DNA of 55,090 bases from Pricia antarctica (GCA_011050085.1 DRGL01000044.1:1-55090); one strand, 5' to 3'. Positions 1-8,671 are shown, counted from the first letter of the stretch. Program-made: numbers and translations. The notes: generated from the sequence alone by a model not told the origin.

Positions 1-80
1 ATCTGGTCGACACTCTTGCCGTTGTCGAACTCCTTCAGGATCTTGGCGATCTGCGTCGGTGAAAATTTGCTCTTCCTCAT
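1..80 (-). pseudogene. IS3-family transposase OrfA, N-terminal fragment (cut by window edge)
   Basis: The reverse strand reads MRKSKFSPTQIAKILKEFDN and then GKSVDQ up to the window edge. This is the usual opening of the small helix-turn-helix OrfA protein of IS3-type elements in Bacteroidota, which binds the element ends and is joined to the DDE-domain OrfB by frameshifting. Only the start is visible, so it is not known whether the element is intact. The AT-rich stretch after the start codon (81-140) probably contains the IS end; no duplicated target can be seen. Confidence 0.7.
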
Positions 81-258
81 ACTGTCTAAAATTAAGATTA
101 TTATTCTACTTTTAAACAGTTCGGTTTTTGGGGAAGCTTACAATAGCGAGTATCACGGCAAGTGGACATTAAACGGATATACAAAAAAAATCAATTTATT
201 TCAGGAAACGTGGCTACGTTTTTCTACTTTAATTACATTTATTTATTCAAGGGCTAAA

Positions 259-360
259 GTCACTAGTGGGCATTAAAAGTTGACGTAAGTTCTTTGAAAT
301 ACTTTGTATATCGTACCTGAGAGGGTTTTCCGTAGCGTGACGATTTGAACCGGAAATTGG
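259..360. repeat. IS4-type left end, copy paired with 5797-5898
   Basis: This is the noncoding end of the IS4 element before its transposase start at 365. It matches the solo copy 5.5 kb away in direct orientation. The two differ at about 17 of 102 positions, so they come from two related elements and not from a fresh duplication. Confidence 0.75.
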
Positions 361-950
361 ATTTTTGCAACAAAAATCCATGAACCAAGGCAAATATGTG
401 TTCGCCCAGCTTACCGAGTTCCTGCCGCGCAGGGTCTTCGACCGTATCGTCAAGGAGCACGGCGGCAACAAATACGTAAGGAGCTTTACCTGTTGGAACC
501 AGATGCTGTGCATGGTCTTCGGGCAGCTCACCTCAAGGGATAGTATGCGCGACCTGATGTTGAGCCTCGAGGCGCACCGCCCAAAGTACTACCACCTGGG
601 ATTCGGCACTACGGTCTCAAGGCGCAATCTCGGAACGGCCAATGAAAAAAGGAGCTACAAGATCTTCGAAGGGTTCGCCTACGTACTTATCGAAGAGGCG
701 AGGAAGAGCTGTTACCGCAATGATTTCGAGATCGACCTCGAGGGCAACGTGTACGCCCTTGACTCGACCACGATCGACCTTTGCCTGAGCGTGTTCTGGT
801 GGGCGGAGTTCCGAAAGGCCAAGGGAGGGATAAAGCTCCATGTCCTTTACGACGTGATGACCTCGGTCCCCAGCTTCGTGCACATATCCAATGCGAGCCT
901 GCACGATGTCAACGTACTGGACATAGTGCCTTACGAGGCAGGAAGTTTTT
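259..950 (+). mobile_element. IS4-type element, left half only
   Basis: The element's left end begins near 259 and its transposase starts near 365. The frame reads about 195 residues of a DUF4372-plus-DDE transposase of the IS4 group. Visible signs are the N-terminal FLPRRVFDRIV segment, the first catalytic Asp in ALDSTTIDLCL, and the second Asp region in SLHDVNVLDIVPYEAGSF. The match stops abruptly at about 945-955, where antisense IS256 sequence begins, so the last third of the protein and the right end are missing. The long open frame 365-1549 is a chimera of this fragment and antisense IS256 DNA; its second half is not a protein of its own. The base composition is more GC-rich than the surrounding DNA, as expected for imported IS DNA. 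Confidence 0.8.
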
Positions 951-1600
951 TGCCCTACGGCGATATAAACGGTCTTGTTGATGACCTTGGACGACTCCCT
1001 GACCTTGAAAACGATACCGTCCATCCATACGATCAGGTAGACCGGTTCCAACGGCCGGTTCCGCAATGCGGTTATGTCGCCGGAGACCTTTTCCGTGACC
1101 CTCGATATCGTAGATGTGGACACGTCGAAGTTATAGACCTCGCGTATCTGTTCCTCGATGTCGCTGTTGCTCATGCCCTTGGCGTAGAGCGATACTTTCA
1201 CGTTCTCGATGCCGTCGACCATGTTGCCCCGTTTGGGGACGACCATGGGATTGAAGGACGCGTTTCTGTCCCCTGGCACGGTAATCTCCGATTCCCCGAA
1301 GGAGGTGCGTACCTTCTTTTTGGAATGGCCGTTACGGGAGTTTTCGCCTTTCCTCTTTTGATGTTTTTCATAGTCGAGGTGGCCGTCCAGCTCGCCGTCG
1401 AGCATCTTCTCGATGCCGCGCTTCTGCTGCAGCTCCTTGAGAAAACCGTTCAGCTCGTCACCAGTCTTGAACTGCTTAAGGAAATCGTCGTTGAACAATT
1501 CTTCTTTCTTCATAATGTGCAAATATTTAAAATTAGACAAAAAAATTAGCGGGGGCATGCCCCCGCTAATTTCCTATTTACACACTTTATGAGATAGTCC
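950..1600 (-). mobile_element. IS256-type element, 5' half only
   Basis: From the start codon at 1513 the reverse strand encodes the first half of a mutator-type (IS256) transposase: MKKEELFNDDFLKQFKTG, then GMSNSDIEEQIREVYN, STSTISRVTEKVSGDI, and the first catalytic Asp in VWMDGIVFKVRES. The match ends at VYIAVGQK near 950, so the remaining DDE residues and the far end are gone. Read outwards, the sequence 1571-1602 (GGACTATCTCATAAAGTGTG when reversed) looks like the terminal repeat of this family, placing the intact end at about 1600. That is only a few bases from the stop codon of the next gene. A perfect palindrome sits between this end and the start codon. Confidence 0.8.
1543..1572. repeat. 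30-bp perfect palindrome inside the IS256 end
   Basis: The sequence AAATTAGCGGGGGCA followed by its exact reverse complement forms a 30-bp palindrome centred on GCATGC. It lies between the terminal repeat and the transposase start codon. Such hairpins at IS ends are known to limit translation from transcripts that enter from outside; that role here is inferred. Confidence 0.8.
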
Positions 1601-1603
1601 TTG

Positions 1604-3448
1604 TTAATTCCTTTTTTGAATTAAACTTTTCCAATTTTTTCCAAAATAGGCTTTTGCAACTGTTACATTTTCCCTGCCAGTTCTTTTATATAGCTCCATA
1701 AAATCCTGAAACAAATAGAATTGCAACCAGTACCCATATTTATACTTCTGTTCAATAGATTTTGGATGCATTAATAATGCGTACCAACTCAAATCCATGT
1801 TAATATCTTTTGCCACTGCGATAGCATCTAAAGCATTTTCCCACATATTATTGGAAACTGCACTTTGCAGATCTTTATAGTTTTGATAATCCATATCAGC
1901 AGATTTTATAATTTCAGACCTGTCCGAGATTCCTAGCTCGATTAGGGAAAATTTTTGATCTATATTTTTGTCTCCGTCCAAATCATACTCTATCTCATCA
2001 ATAAAACCATTATTATCTGAGTCAATATATTTAACAACTGGGAATAGATTTTCAACTTCGTTAGATAATCTTTCCGGACCATACCCATCATACAATCCAC
2101 CCATACCATGATAATAATAAGCATTTTGGTCGATTCTCCAATATCCTAACTCAGCGCCATACAAATGTATTCTACCATCAAAGTCACTTACATATAGGTT
2201 TCCTTCTCCTGAATTATCTAGATCCCATTCTCCCCTATTACCTACGACATCTGCCTGTGGATTATCATCCAATCCTCCATTGTTTTTTCCGGTTATATAA
2301 GGATCTAGAGGGTCGTATAATTCCACGCGTTCCCATCTATTACAATCATCATCCTCATCATATATGAAGTAAACCTCGTTCCAATTTCCTCTATTATAGA
2401 TTAAATCCAAAGCTGTTTCATGGTCAGGATAGATTAATTCATCCAACTTTCTAACCCGGGAATCCATAAAATATTTGTCACTTTCGGGCAAACCCCTTAA
2501 ATTGGGAAAGGAGTGTTTCTGATCCATATAATTAAACCCCTCACCTCTAAAACTTAGCGTTAGATCATAATCCATTTCATTGCCAATACCATTATCATTG
2601 TCTAAGTCGTAACTCATCGATACCCAAGAAATATTACCGGTTAAACGTGTTAAGTATTCATCTCCTTTCTCCCCTCTAACAGGAATGTCTAATAATCGTA
2701 TTGCATACTCTGTAAGACCATCATTATCGGGGTCATAAAATAAAAAAGGATTTTCCCAATTTAACCTTAAATCATTCATCTTTTCTGGAGATGTGTGTAT
2801 TTTCAAAAATAGGTTTTTACCATGATAATCTTCATAGAAGTCTCCTTGTCCATCATGTACCCAGCCACGAAGCTTAAATGTGTTCCAATCAATGTAGTTC
2901 ATGATATTATCCTTATCTAAATCCATACTAATCATTAAATGCCCAGGACCCCAAGGCTTATCTTTGTTAGCTTCTTCTACATATTCCAAATAGATTTGCA
3001 TATCTGCAATATTATCATTGTCATTGTCTACCCAGTCTATTACAACATCTGAATAAGAACCATATTCGCCGTCCTTATTTAGGTCTACCATTAAACAATC
3101 GCTATCTGTGTCACCTTGCAGATCTCCTTCTCTCATATCATCATCATCATCAATCCAAAGAATTGGAATATTATTTTCACTAAATGAGTCTAATACATCT
3201 GGATCTCCATCATTATCCAAATCCACATATTTATTATTTTGACTATTTATATTAGGTACCAAACGGTATGGATTTAGTAAATAATAAGATTTATTTGAGT
3301 GGTCTACATGAGTAGTATCCTGACAATATATCGTACTTGAAAAAATCAATATGAAAAATGAATTTAGAACAGTTTTAACACTGGAACCAATGAATATTAT
3401 CTTTCTATAATGAAATTTATTTTTGTGTTTCATTTTTAAATTTTTCAT
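1604..3448 (-). CDS. Secreted Asp-rich protein of unknown function
   Basis: A 614-residue protein that I cannot place in a named family. The N-terminus has a basic stretch, a hydrophobic core and a probable signal-peptidase site after IYC-Q, so it is probably exported. The mature part carries many Asp/Asn/Gly loops of EF-hand or thrombospondin-3 style, such as DLDNDGDPD, DNDNDNIAD, YDPDNDGL, DLDNDNG and DSDNNGFIDE. They are spread from about residue 75 to 510 and suggest calcium binding. The C-terminal ~100 residues are helical and free of these loops. It lies on the same strand as the PUL genes but is cut off from them by an IS4 remnant. The stop codon is immediately beside the IS256 end, so a few C-terminal residues may have been replaced. 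A structural or glycan-binding surface role is possible, but there is no direct evidence. Confidence 0.75.
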   Translation of the reverse strand: MKNLKMKHKNKFHYRKIIFIGSSVKTVLNSFFILIFSSTIYCQDTTHVDHSNKSYYLLNPYRLVPNINSQNNKYVDLDNDGDPDVLDSFSENNIPILWIDDDDDMREGDLQGDTDSDCLMVDLNKDGEYGSYSDVVIDWVDNDNDNIADMQIYLEYVEEANKDKPWGPGHLMISMDLDKDNIMNYIDWNTFKLRGWVHDGQGDFYEDYHGKNLFLKIHTSPEKMNDLRLNWENPFLFYDPDNDGLTEYAIRLLDIPVRGEKGDEYLTRLTGNISWVSMSYDLDNDNGIGNEMDYDLTLSFRGEGFNYMDQKHSFPNLRGLPESDKYFMDSRVRKLDELIYPDHETALDLIYNRGNWNEVYFIYDEDDDCNRWERVELYDPLDPYITGKNNGGLDDNPQADVVGNRGEWDLDNSGEGNLYVSDFDGRIHLYGAELGYWRIDQNAYYYHGMGGLYDGYGPERLSNEVENLFPVVKYIDSDNNGFIDEIEYDLDGDKNIDQKFSLIELGISDRSEIIKSADMDYQNYKDLQSAVSNNMWENALDAIAVAKDINMDLSWYALLMHPKSIEQKYKYGYWLQFYLFQDFMELYKRTGRENVTVAKAYFGKNWKSLIQKRN

Positions 3449-3562
3449 ATTGTGTTTCTCTACTTTACCTTGAGTATATAATAAAACCTCAAATTATTTT
3501 TAATATATCATATGCCCTGTTGTACCCGCAGGATAACAGAAATTTTGTCGACTGCTGAGCGG

Positions 3563-3819
3563 TACTTCATATTGAAATCAAGTCGTTCATCGGTACGACC
3601 GGGAAGGCGGTGATGATACAGATCTGGGCGGCACTAATCACCATACTGATCCTAAAGGCGCTGAAAACACAGGCGAAACACCCATGGTACCTATGGAATC
3701 TGTTAGCGTTCATAAGACTCAACCTTTTTGTAAAGGTGGACCTGCACAAATGGCTCGACAATCCGTTCGCCAAGGAACAACCGCCCCCGAACAGATACGT
3801 ACAGGGGGTCCTGTTTTGA
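3563..3819 (+). pseudogene. IS4-type transposase, C-terminal remnant
   Basis: The forward frame reads IEIKSFIGTT, IQIWAALITILILKAL, LAFIRLNLFVKVDLHKWLD and ends NRYVQGVLF before the stop. This is the usual final ~80 residues of IS4-group DDE transposases. The frame is closed by stop codons just upstream, so no start or catalytic core remains. It may be the lost right part of the element whose left half is at 259-950, with later insertions between them, or a separate copy; 83% divergence-level comparison is not possible because the two pieces do not overlap. The remaining stretch to 3937 shows no gene. Confidence 0.7.
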
Positions 3820-3937
3820 AAAATCCCGAAAAAGAACGCTAAAGTCAATAAAAACCAAGTAAGCTTTTGTGACTGAACTTTATTTAGGACAGGATTGGTC
3901 ACAAATACGAAATCATAAACACCAGACAATCAACGAT

Positions 3938-5203
3938 TTAATCCACTAAATTATTTTTCAGTATTTGCATGGTTCTCGATTGAGTTTTTTCTACAAACAA
4001 TTTTGCATTTAGTGCCTTCTCTGTCATTCTTACAGATTCGTTAGCTAAATCTAATACAGTGGGTGTGAGATTTTTCATTTGTTCTGGAGTATCCAAATCA
4101 AAAAACCAATCACCTAATCCGATATTATACCACATATATCCTTTACTAGTTTGTTCCTCAAAGCGACCAAGTAAGGCAGGTAAACCATTACCTATATACA
4201 TAATTGGTGTATGTTGTTCCACTCCAAAGTAACCTGCTGATCGCACATAAACGCTTAATGCTTCATCGGTAAGCCAAAATTTTTCTCGTAGTACAACATT
4301 GGCCTTCACATCTTCCGGTAACAAATCGTAAAGCATCTCTTTGCCTAAGGCCATCTGAGTGACATCTTCTGGACAAATCAATATCTTCATATCGGTCTGT
4401 CTAACAACTGCAGTTATAGCATCTCTGAAAGGTTTAAGGTCATGCTCTTTCATAGCTTGATTATGTGCATCAATTTCTTTATCGTAAGGGTAATTACTGT
4501 TAGGCACAGTCCATTTAGGTGTTCTTCGATATTTAGGAATTACGCAAAGAAACTTACCCTCTTGTAAGTCTGATTCCTGTAAGTACTTTATAGCCAAGCT
4601 GTCGTTACGCACATCGCAGGCAAAGGCTCCATCGGGACCAAATTCCATTATAGGAGCATTTACACCATTACTTTTAGCTAATTCAAGTGAAACGGTGTCT
4701 CTAAAAAAAACAAATTTTGAACGATTTAAAATTTCAATAATTCGATTATTCAAACTCTCTTCTGGAAGTGTAATACCATATATTCCGAAAGGTTTTCCTG
4801 TTTCTTTTATCCACCGTTCGACATCTTTGTCGGCTACCAAATATGGTCCAGAACCGTGCAGCAAAAAATCACAGTCTTGAAATGCGGCATTTAAAGCTAA
4901 TGTATCAGAACTTGAGATAATCTGTAGATTGGGAAAGCGCTTTTTAAGCATTTCTTCAACACCATTACCAACATTACTCGCCCATAATACAACTTCAGTA
5001 TTAGGAAGATATTTTTCACATAGTGCTAAAACACCAGGTGTATGTGCTATATCTCCTATATTTATCGTTTGCCAACTGGAACGTAGTAGTATTTTCTTAT
5101 TTGCTAAGCTATCTTTTTTAAGATAACTATCAGAGCAACCCATTATGTGAATAATGAGAAAAAGGAACAAGCTTCTACGTATTAATTTTTTTAAACTCAT
5201 CAC
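3938..5203 (-). CDS. Polysaccharide pyruvyl transferase-fold lipoprotein
   Basis: A 421-residue protein of the polysaccharide pyruvyl transferase family (PF04230). Typical features are INIGDIAHTPGVLAL near the N-terminus, the FLLHGSGPYLV loop, FGIYGITLPEE, FVFFRDTVSLELAKSNGV, a central FGPDGAFA segment, and the C-terminal FGVEQHTPIMYIGNGLPAL region. The family normally moves pyruvate from phosphoenolpyruvate to sugars in the cytoplasm. Here the first ~23 residues are a lipoprotein signal ending in an IMGC lipobox, so the protein is probably anchored outside the cytoplasm, where phosphoenolpyruvate should be absent. Related lipid-anchored forms occur in polysaccharide utilisation loci. A binding, lyase-like or hydrolytic role on pyruvylated algal glycans is an inference. 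The start at 5203 gives the complete signal sequence. Confidence 0.8.
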   Translation of the reverse strand: MMSLKKLIRRSLFLFLIIHIMGCSDSYLKKDSLANKKILLRSSWQTINIGDIAHTPGVLALCEKYLPNTEVVLWASNVGNGVEEMLKKRFPNLQIISSSDTLALNAAFQDCDFLLHGSGPYLVADKDVERWIKETGKPFGIYGITLPEESLNNRIIEILNRSKFVFFRDTVSLELAKSNGVNAPIMEFGPDGAFACDVRNDSLAIKYLQESDLQEGKFLCVIPKYRRTPKWTVPNSNYPYDKEIDAHNQAMKEHDLKPFRDAITAVVRQTDMKILICPEDVTQMALGKEMLYDLLPEDVKANVVLREKFWLTDEALSVYVRSAGYFGVEQHTPIMYIGNGLPALLGRFEEQTSKGYMWYNIGLGDWFFDLDTPEQMKNLTPTVLDLANESVRMTEKALNAKLFVEKTQSRTMQILKNNLVD

Positions 5204-5348
5204 TCTATTTTTTTTATTATTTTAATTTGTTATTTGCTACTTAAATATGATTTCTTATTCAGATAGATTTAGTGCCAGGCTTTAATTCTACAGTTTGTGT
5301 CTAAGGTTAATGATATAAAAAACCCTAGTATGTCCATTAAATCCTAAC

Positions 5349-5797
5349 TTAATTTCTTTCATAACCTTTAATTTTAAAAGCATAGGCGTAAGATTCACCT
5401 ACTGTATTAAGTACTTCCTCGGTAATGTCAATCACCAAACCTTTCTTTTCTGTAAATTGATACGATAATGGTTGATCATACCCTAGCATGAATATTTGAC
5501 TATCTTCTGTGGGTTGTATATGGTCTAAAACCATCGTTCCTTTTGGCCTTTCTAATGATACAGCATAAATGCTAGGGCTATCTTTTTTCTTAGTATAACG
5601 TACAGATTCCCCTTGTTTAAAATGGAATTTCATTTTTTCCGTATTGTAAATAACCTCTCCATTAACGTCCAATCATCTGCCTATTTCTTTAAGTCTCTTA
5701 ACACTTAGTACAGGAATTTCTCCATTCGCTTGAGGCCCTACATTTAATAAATAATTGCCGCCTTTGGCTACAACATCAATTAAATTATGAATTAAGG
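5349..5797 (-). pseudogene. Alpha-L-fucosidase (GH29), C-terminal remnant with in-frame stop
   Basis: Read on the reverse strand from the breakpoint, the frame gives [39 protein letters not shown], then GR, a TGA stop at 5673-5675, and LDVNGEVIYNT. This is the end of the catalytic barrel and the C-terminal beta-domain of GH29 fucosidases, where the position of the stop is usually Trp in GRWL or GKWL. The stop is one base away from TGG. The N-terminal ~300 residues, including the nucleophile Asp, are missing, because the gene runs straight into a solo IS4 end at about 5797. The open frame 5349-5672 alone is therefore not a gene. The enzyme would have released fucose from algal glycans, which hints at the substrate of this PUL. 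Confidence 0.8.
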
Positions 5798-5898
5798 TCA
5801 GTAGTGGGCATTAAAAGTTAAACTAAGTTCTTTGCAATTCTTTGTATATCGTATCTGCGGCGCTTTTTGATGGCGTGACGATTTGAACTGGAAATAGG
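5797..5898. repeat. Solo left end of an IS4-type element
   Basis: About 102 bases match the DNA at 259-360, directly in front of the IS4 transposase, at roughly 83% identity counted by eye and in the same orientation. Both start GTCAsTAGTGGGCATTAAAA and share GTGACGATTTGAACyGGAAA further in. No transposase follows here. It marks the place where an IS4 insertion and a later deletion removed the front of the fucosidase gene. Confidence 0.75.
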
Positions 5899-5977
5899 AA
5901 GAATATTAATATTCTGAAATTCATATTTCTATTTTACTTCAATGATGATTTTGTCAGCATTTGATTTTGATAAATAT

Positions 5978-6001
5978 GCAGGCCTGACATGTCAGACCTG
6001 C
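5978..6001 (-). terminator. 24-bp near-perfect palindrome downstream of the beta-helix gene
   Basis: GCAGG, one base, CTGACATGTCAG, one base, CCTGC form a hairpin 25 bases after the stop of the gene ending at 6026. The only break is a single mismatched pair. There is no clear U-tract on either side, so it could be a weak terminator, a protector of the mRNA 3' end, or a palindromic protein-binding site. Confidence 0.5.
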
Positions 6002-6025
6002 AATGGAGTGATAGAAACAATTTCA

Positions 6026-8431
6026 CTATAACTTTATTATCCTTCTGGTCTTGCCCCCTACTGCAACATAATATATACCTCGGTCAAGATGAGCTATGTC
6101 AAGAATTGCATCTCCAGTGATGACTGTTTCATAAACAACTTGTCCTATACCATTTCTTATTACTATTGGTAAACTAATAGCGCCATTGTTATGATGATGA
6201 AGTCGTACTGTTAACTGTCCGCGGGTAGGATTTGGATACAATAGCACCTTAGCATGCATTGGCTGTTCATCCTGATGGGTTGACACTTCTAGTACAACTT
6301 TATCTAAAGTAACCACCTTATTGCTATTGCCTCCAAAATTGAAGTCAAGTCTGGCATTGTCATCAGATTCCTCTGGAGTGAAGTAAAAGGTTTTGGTTTT
6401 CATAGCTGGTACCAAGCGAACTTTATCAATCAAGAACTTGGTGTAAGCCGAAGGACCAGAATTCACTTGAATCTCAAAATTCATCGGTCTGCTTGCTTTG
6501 GCCTCAAATGTAAGTTTATATGTCAAACCTGATTCCAAGGCAAAACCATCTTGAATGAGCTGAGGCTCCCAAGTATTGGATCCAGAAGATTCTATATCAA
6601 TCACCATCTGACCATTGATAATGTCTGCAGAGGAACTGTCTCCATTATTCATAAATATCCATGGACACATTAAGGTTTCCTCAAAAGCACCATTTTTGAT
6701 AGTAGCAGGATCATTGTAACTCGTTCCACATACATTAATTTTTTCACAGCTAGGCATCCATGAAAGATCATTCGGGTCACCGAACTCAGGGATTAAATTG
6801 TAGTGATTGGTCATTTTATCCCATACCGCTTGACCAGAAATATACTGTTCAGGTGAAGCGACATTAATGACTGCACTATCACCTAACCTATCTCTCAATT
6901 GTGCAAAGTATAGAGATCTTGGAGCAACTAATTCACCAACAGATTCTACGAATCCCGGCTCTCCGTAAGTACCTTCAGCTCCAGGAGTACCAATTCCCAA
7001 CCCAGTTCCATTGTTAATAACGCCTATTACCCAATTATTGGCTAATCCATTTGGCGCTGCATCCAATTCTATGTCATAATTACCTGATCGTTGATTATCA
7101 CTTTTAATGTTCCAAAGAACACTATTCCCCGCACGCTGACCATGGTTACCCTCCACTCTATTGAGTTTGAATTGACCATCTGTGCGCACGTTGTCGAACA
7201 AATTACCAGTACTAAAACCTTGATGAGGCTCCAATGACAGATGTTCAAAATCCGAATAACAATCAAGAAATACGTTGCTTGTAGCTGTCACATTATTAAT
7301 AATGAACGAATGTCTGGCATTTCTACTATAGCTCCTCTGAACCAAGGCCTTTCTTCCACTTAGAGAAAAAGAATAGTCCCTTGTTCCCACATGACGCCCA
7401 AGATTATCAGTAGACACCCCATCGAGCATCGCACAATCTTCCACAGTTATTCGGTGGCTTGGGCCTCTTGTCTGAACCAAGTTCAATGAATAAAAATACC
7501 CAGTAATTCTTCGGACCCAGAAATCAGACCCTCCAATTACATAGATACCAATATTTGCATGTTCCTCGTCAATGAAACGTCCTTCAGGGTCGGTAACAGA
7601 TCTGTCATAATCTGACATTAAAACCAAATCCTCAACACCAATATTGGCTGATCTGTTATCAGATACAATCTCTTCTATAGTCCCTGACGCATACCCTCTT
7701 GTGGTATCAATTTGTGAGGTAACTCCAAGGTCCAATGTGATGGTATCATTACTTATACTAACAATTTCTCGCTCCCACTCCATTTCAAAATTTGCAGCAT
7801 TCCAGAAGCTCGCCAATTTGATGTCATCGATCCATTTCTGGGTGTGGCTGATGTTTACTTTGATAAAATCGCCAACTTCCAATCCATCAGTAGTGCTTAC
7901 CTTAATCTTCTTACCGCCCACTGGAACATATCCGCTAGTAATAGTTGCTCGCTGCTCAACTGTGTGGCCCGTCGCAAACAATCTAATAGATTGCTCAACG
8001 TCAGTTCCTCTATGGATGATGATAGTTCCATCATCACAATTTCCTTCTCCACGAAGAACTATTCCTGGAATTTTCAGCACAATAGGTCCAGAAATTTCAT
8101 ATACTCCTGCTGATAGCAAAACAGCACCTCTCAGCCCATTGGCATCAAGAGGCACTGTAGCACCAACTTCATCAATTGCTGCTTGAATCTGAGCAAGATC
8201 ATCTTGACCATCTCCCAATGGAGAAATCGTCATAACTATAGGTAAATCAGGGATAGCTACCCCACCTCCCATATAACCTGCCCCAGAAAAATCAGGAATT
8301 CGATTTCCAACAGAATCTTCAGCATAAACCAACTCGCCTGAACCCGGGTTAGGATAAACCTGAGTACTGAAGTTTTGAGTATAAATCATTAGCGGCAATA
8401 GCGCTAATAATAGTGTAAGTATTCTTTTCAT
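6026..8431 (-). CDS. Secreted right-handed beta-helix protein (pectate-lyase-like) with CBM-like domain and T9SS tail
   Basis: About 800 residues. The start at 8431 gives the signal peptide MKRILTLLLALLPLMIYTQN; a start 42 bases upstream would add a non-signal extension. After it comes a pectate lyase-type opening (SPLGDGQDDLAQIQAAIDEV, residues ~60-80), then parallel beta-helix rungs to about residue 560 with GVYEISGPIVLKIPGIVLRG and VRRITGYFYSLNLV. A jelly-roll segment like carbohydrate-binding modules of the CBM4/9 type follows (WIFMNNGD to LDKVVLEV, ~600-740). The last ~75 residues (LLYPNPTRGQLTVRL to TRRIIKL) are a type IX secretion sorting domain. It is probably a secreted or surface-bound polysaccharide lyase or glycoside hydrolase of the PUL. 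The exact activity cannot be read from the sequence, because no family-specific catalytic motif is recognised. Confidence 0.8.
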   Translation of the reverse strand: MKRILTLLLALLPLMIYTQNFSTQVYPNPGSGELVYAEDSVGNRIPDFSGAGYMGGGVAIPDLPIVMTISPLGDGQDDLAQIQAAIDEVGATVPLDANGLRGAVLLSAGVYEISGPIVLKIPGIVLRGEGNCDDGTIIIHRGTDVEQSIRLFATGHTVEQRATITSGYVPVGGKKIKVSTTDGLEVGDFIKVNISHTQKWIDDIKLASFWNAANFEMEWEREIVSISNDTITLDLGVTSQIDTTRGYASGTIEEIVSDNRSANIGVEDLVLMSDYDRSVTDPEGRFIDEEHANIGIYVIGGSDFWVRRITGYFYSLNLVQTRGPSHRITVEDCAMLDGVSTDNLGRHVGTRDYSFSLSGRKALVQRSYSRNARHSFIINNVTATSNVFLDCYSDFEHLSLEPHQGFSTGNLFDNVRTDGQFKLNRVEGNHGQRAGNSVLWNIKSDNQRSGNYDIELDAAPNGLANNWVIGVINNGTGLGIGTPGAEGTYGEPGFVESVGELVAPRSLYFAQLRDRLGDSAVINVASPEQYISGQAVWDKMTNHYNLIPEFGDPNDLSWMPSCEKINVCGTSYNDPATIKNGAFEETLMCPWIFMNNGDSSSADIINGQMVIDIESSGSNTWEPQLIQDGFALESGLTYKLTFEAKASRPMNFEIQVNSGPSAYTKFLIDKVRLVPAMKTKTFYFTPEESDDNARLDFNFGGNSNKVVTLDKVVLEVSTHQDEQPMHAKVLLYPNPTRGQLTVRLHHHNNGAISLPIVIRNGIGQVVYETVITGDAILDIAHLDRGIYYVAVGGKTRRIIKL

Positions 8432-8671
8432 AACATTTGATTTTGGGTTAATTACTTGGTTGTGAAACAACATGTTAAATTATTATTGGTTCAGGTTTAA
8501 AAACTCTAAAGAAAAATTTTTGTTTCAATTACTTAGAGAAATAGTAATCGCTTCAATTTTGTGTGCTTTGACAAGTACTCAGAGGTTCTATGGCAGCATG
8601 ATTGATATTATCAAGACTGACACACAAGAGAACCTCTTTATACTTTTCGAAAACTAACTCAAACAACTCAA

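Noticed and set aside
247-531. Reverse frames over the IS4 left end
   Set aside because: They are antisense to the IS4 end and transposase start and have no protein resemblance.
365-1549. 394-codon forward frame as one transposase gene
   Set aside because: Only the first ~195 codons match a transposase; the rest is the antisense of an IS256 gene.
3567-3929. 120-codon reverse frame
   Set aside because: It is antisense to the IS4 C-terminal remnant, which matches a known protein end in the forward frame.
5349-5672. 107-codon frame as a separate small gene
   Set aside because: It is the C-terminal domain of a fucosidase continuing upstream through a stop codon, and its apparent start is a TTG inside that domain.
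7644-8186. 180-codon forward frame inside the beta-helix gene
   Set aside because: Shadow frame; the reverse strand carries a continuous domain-structured protein.
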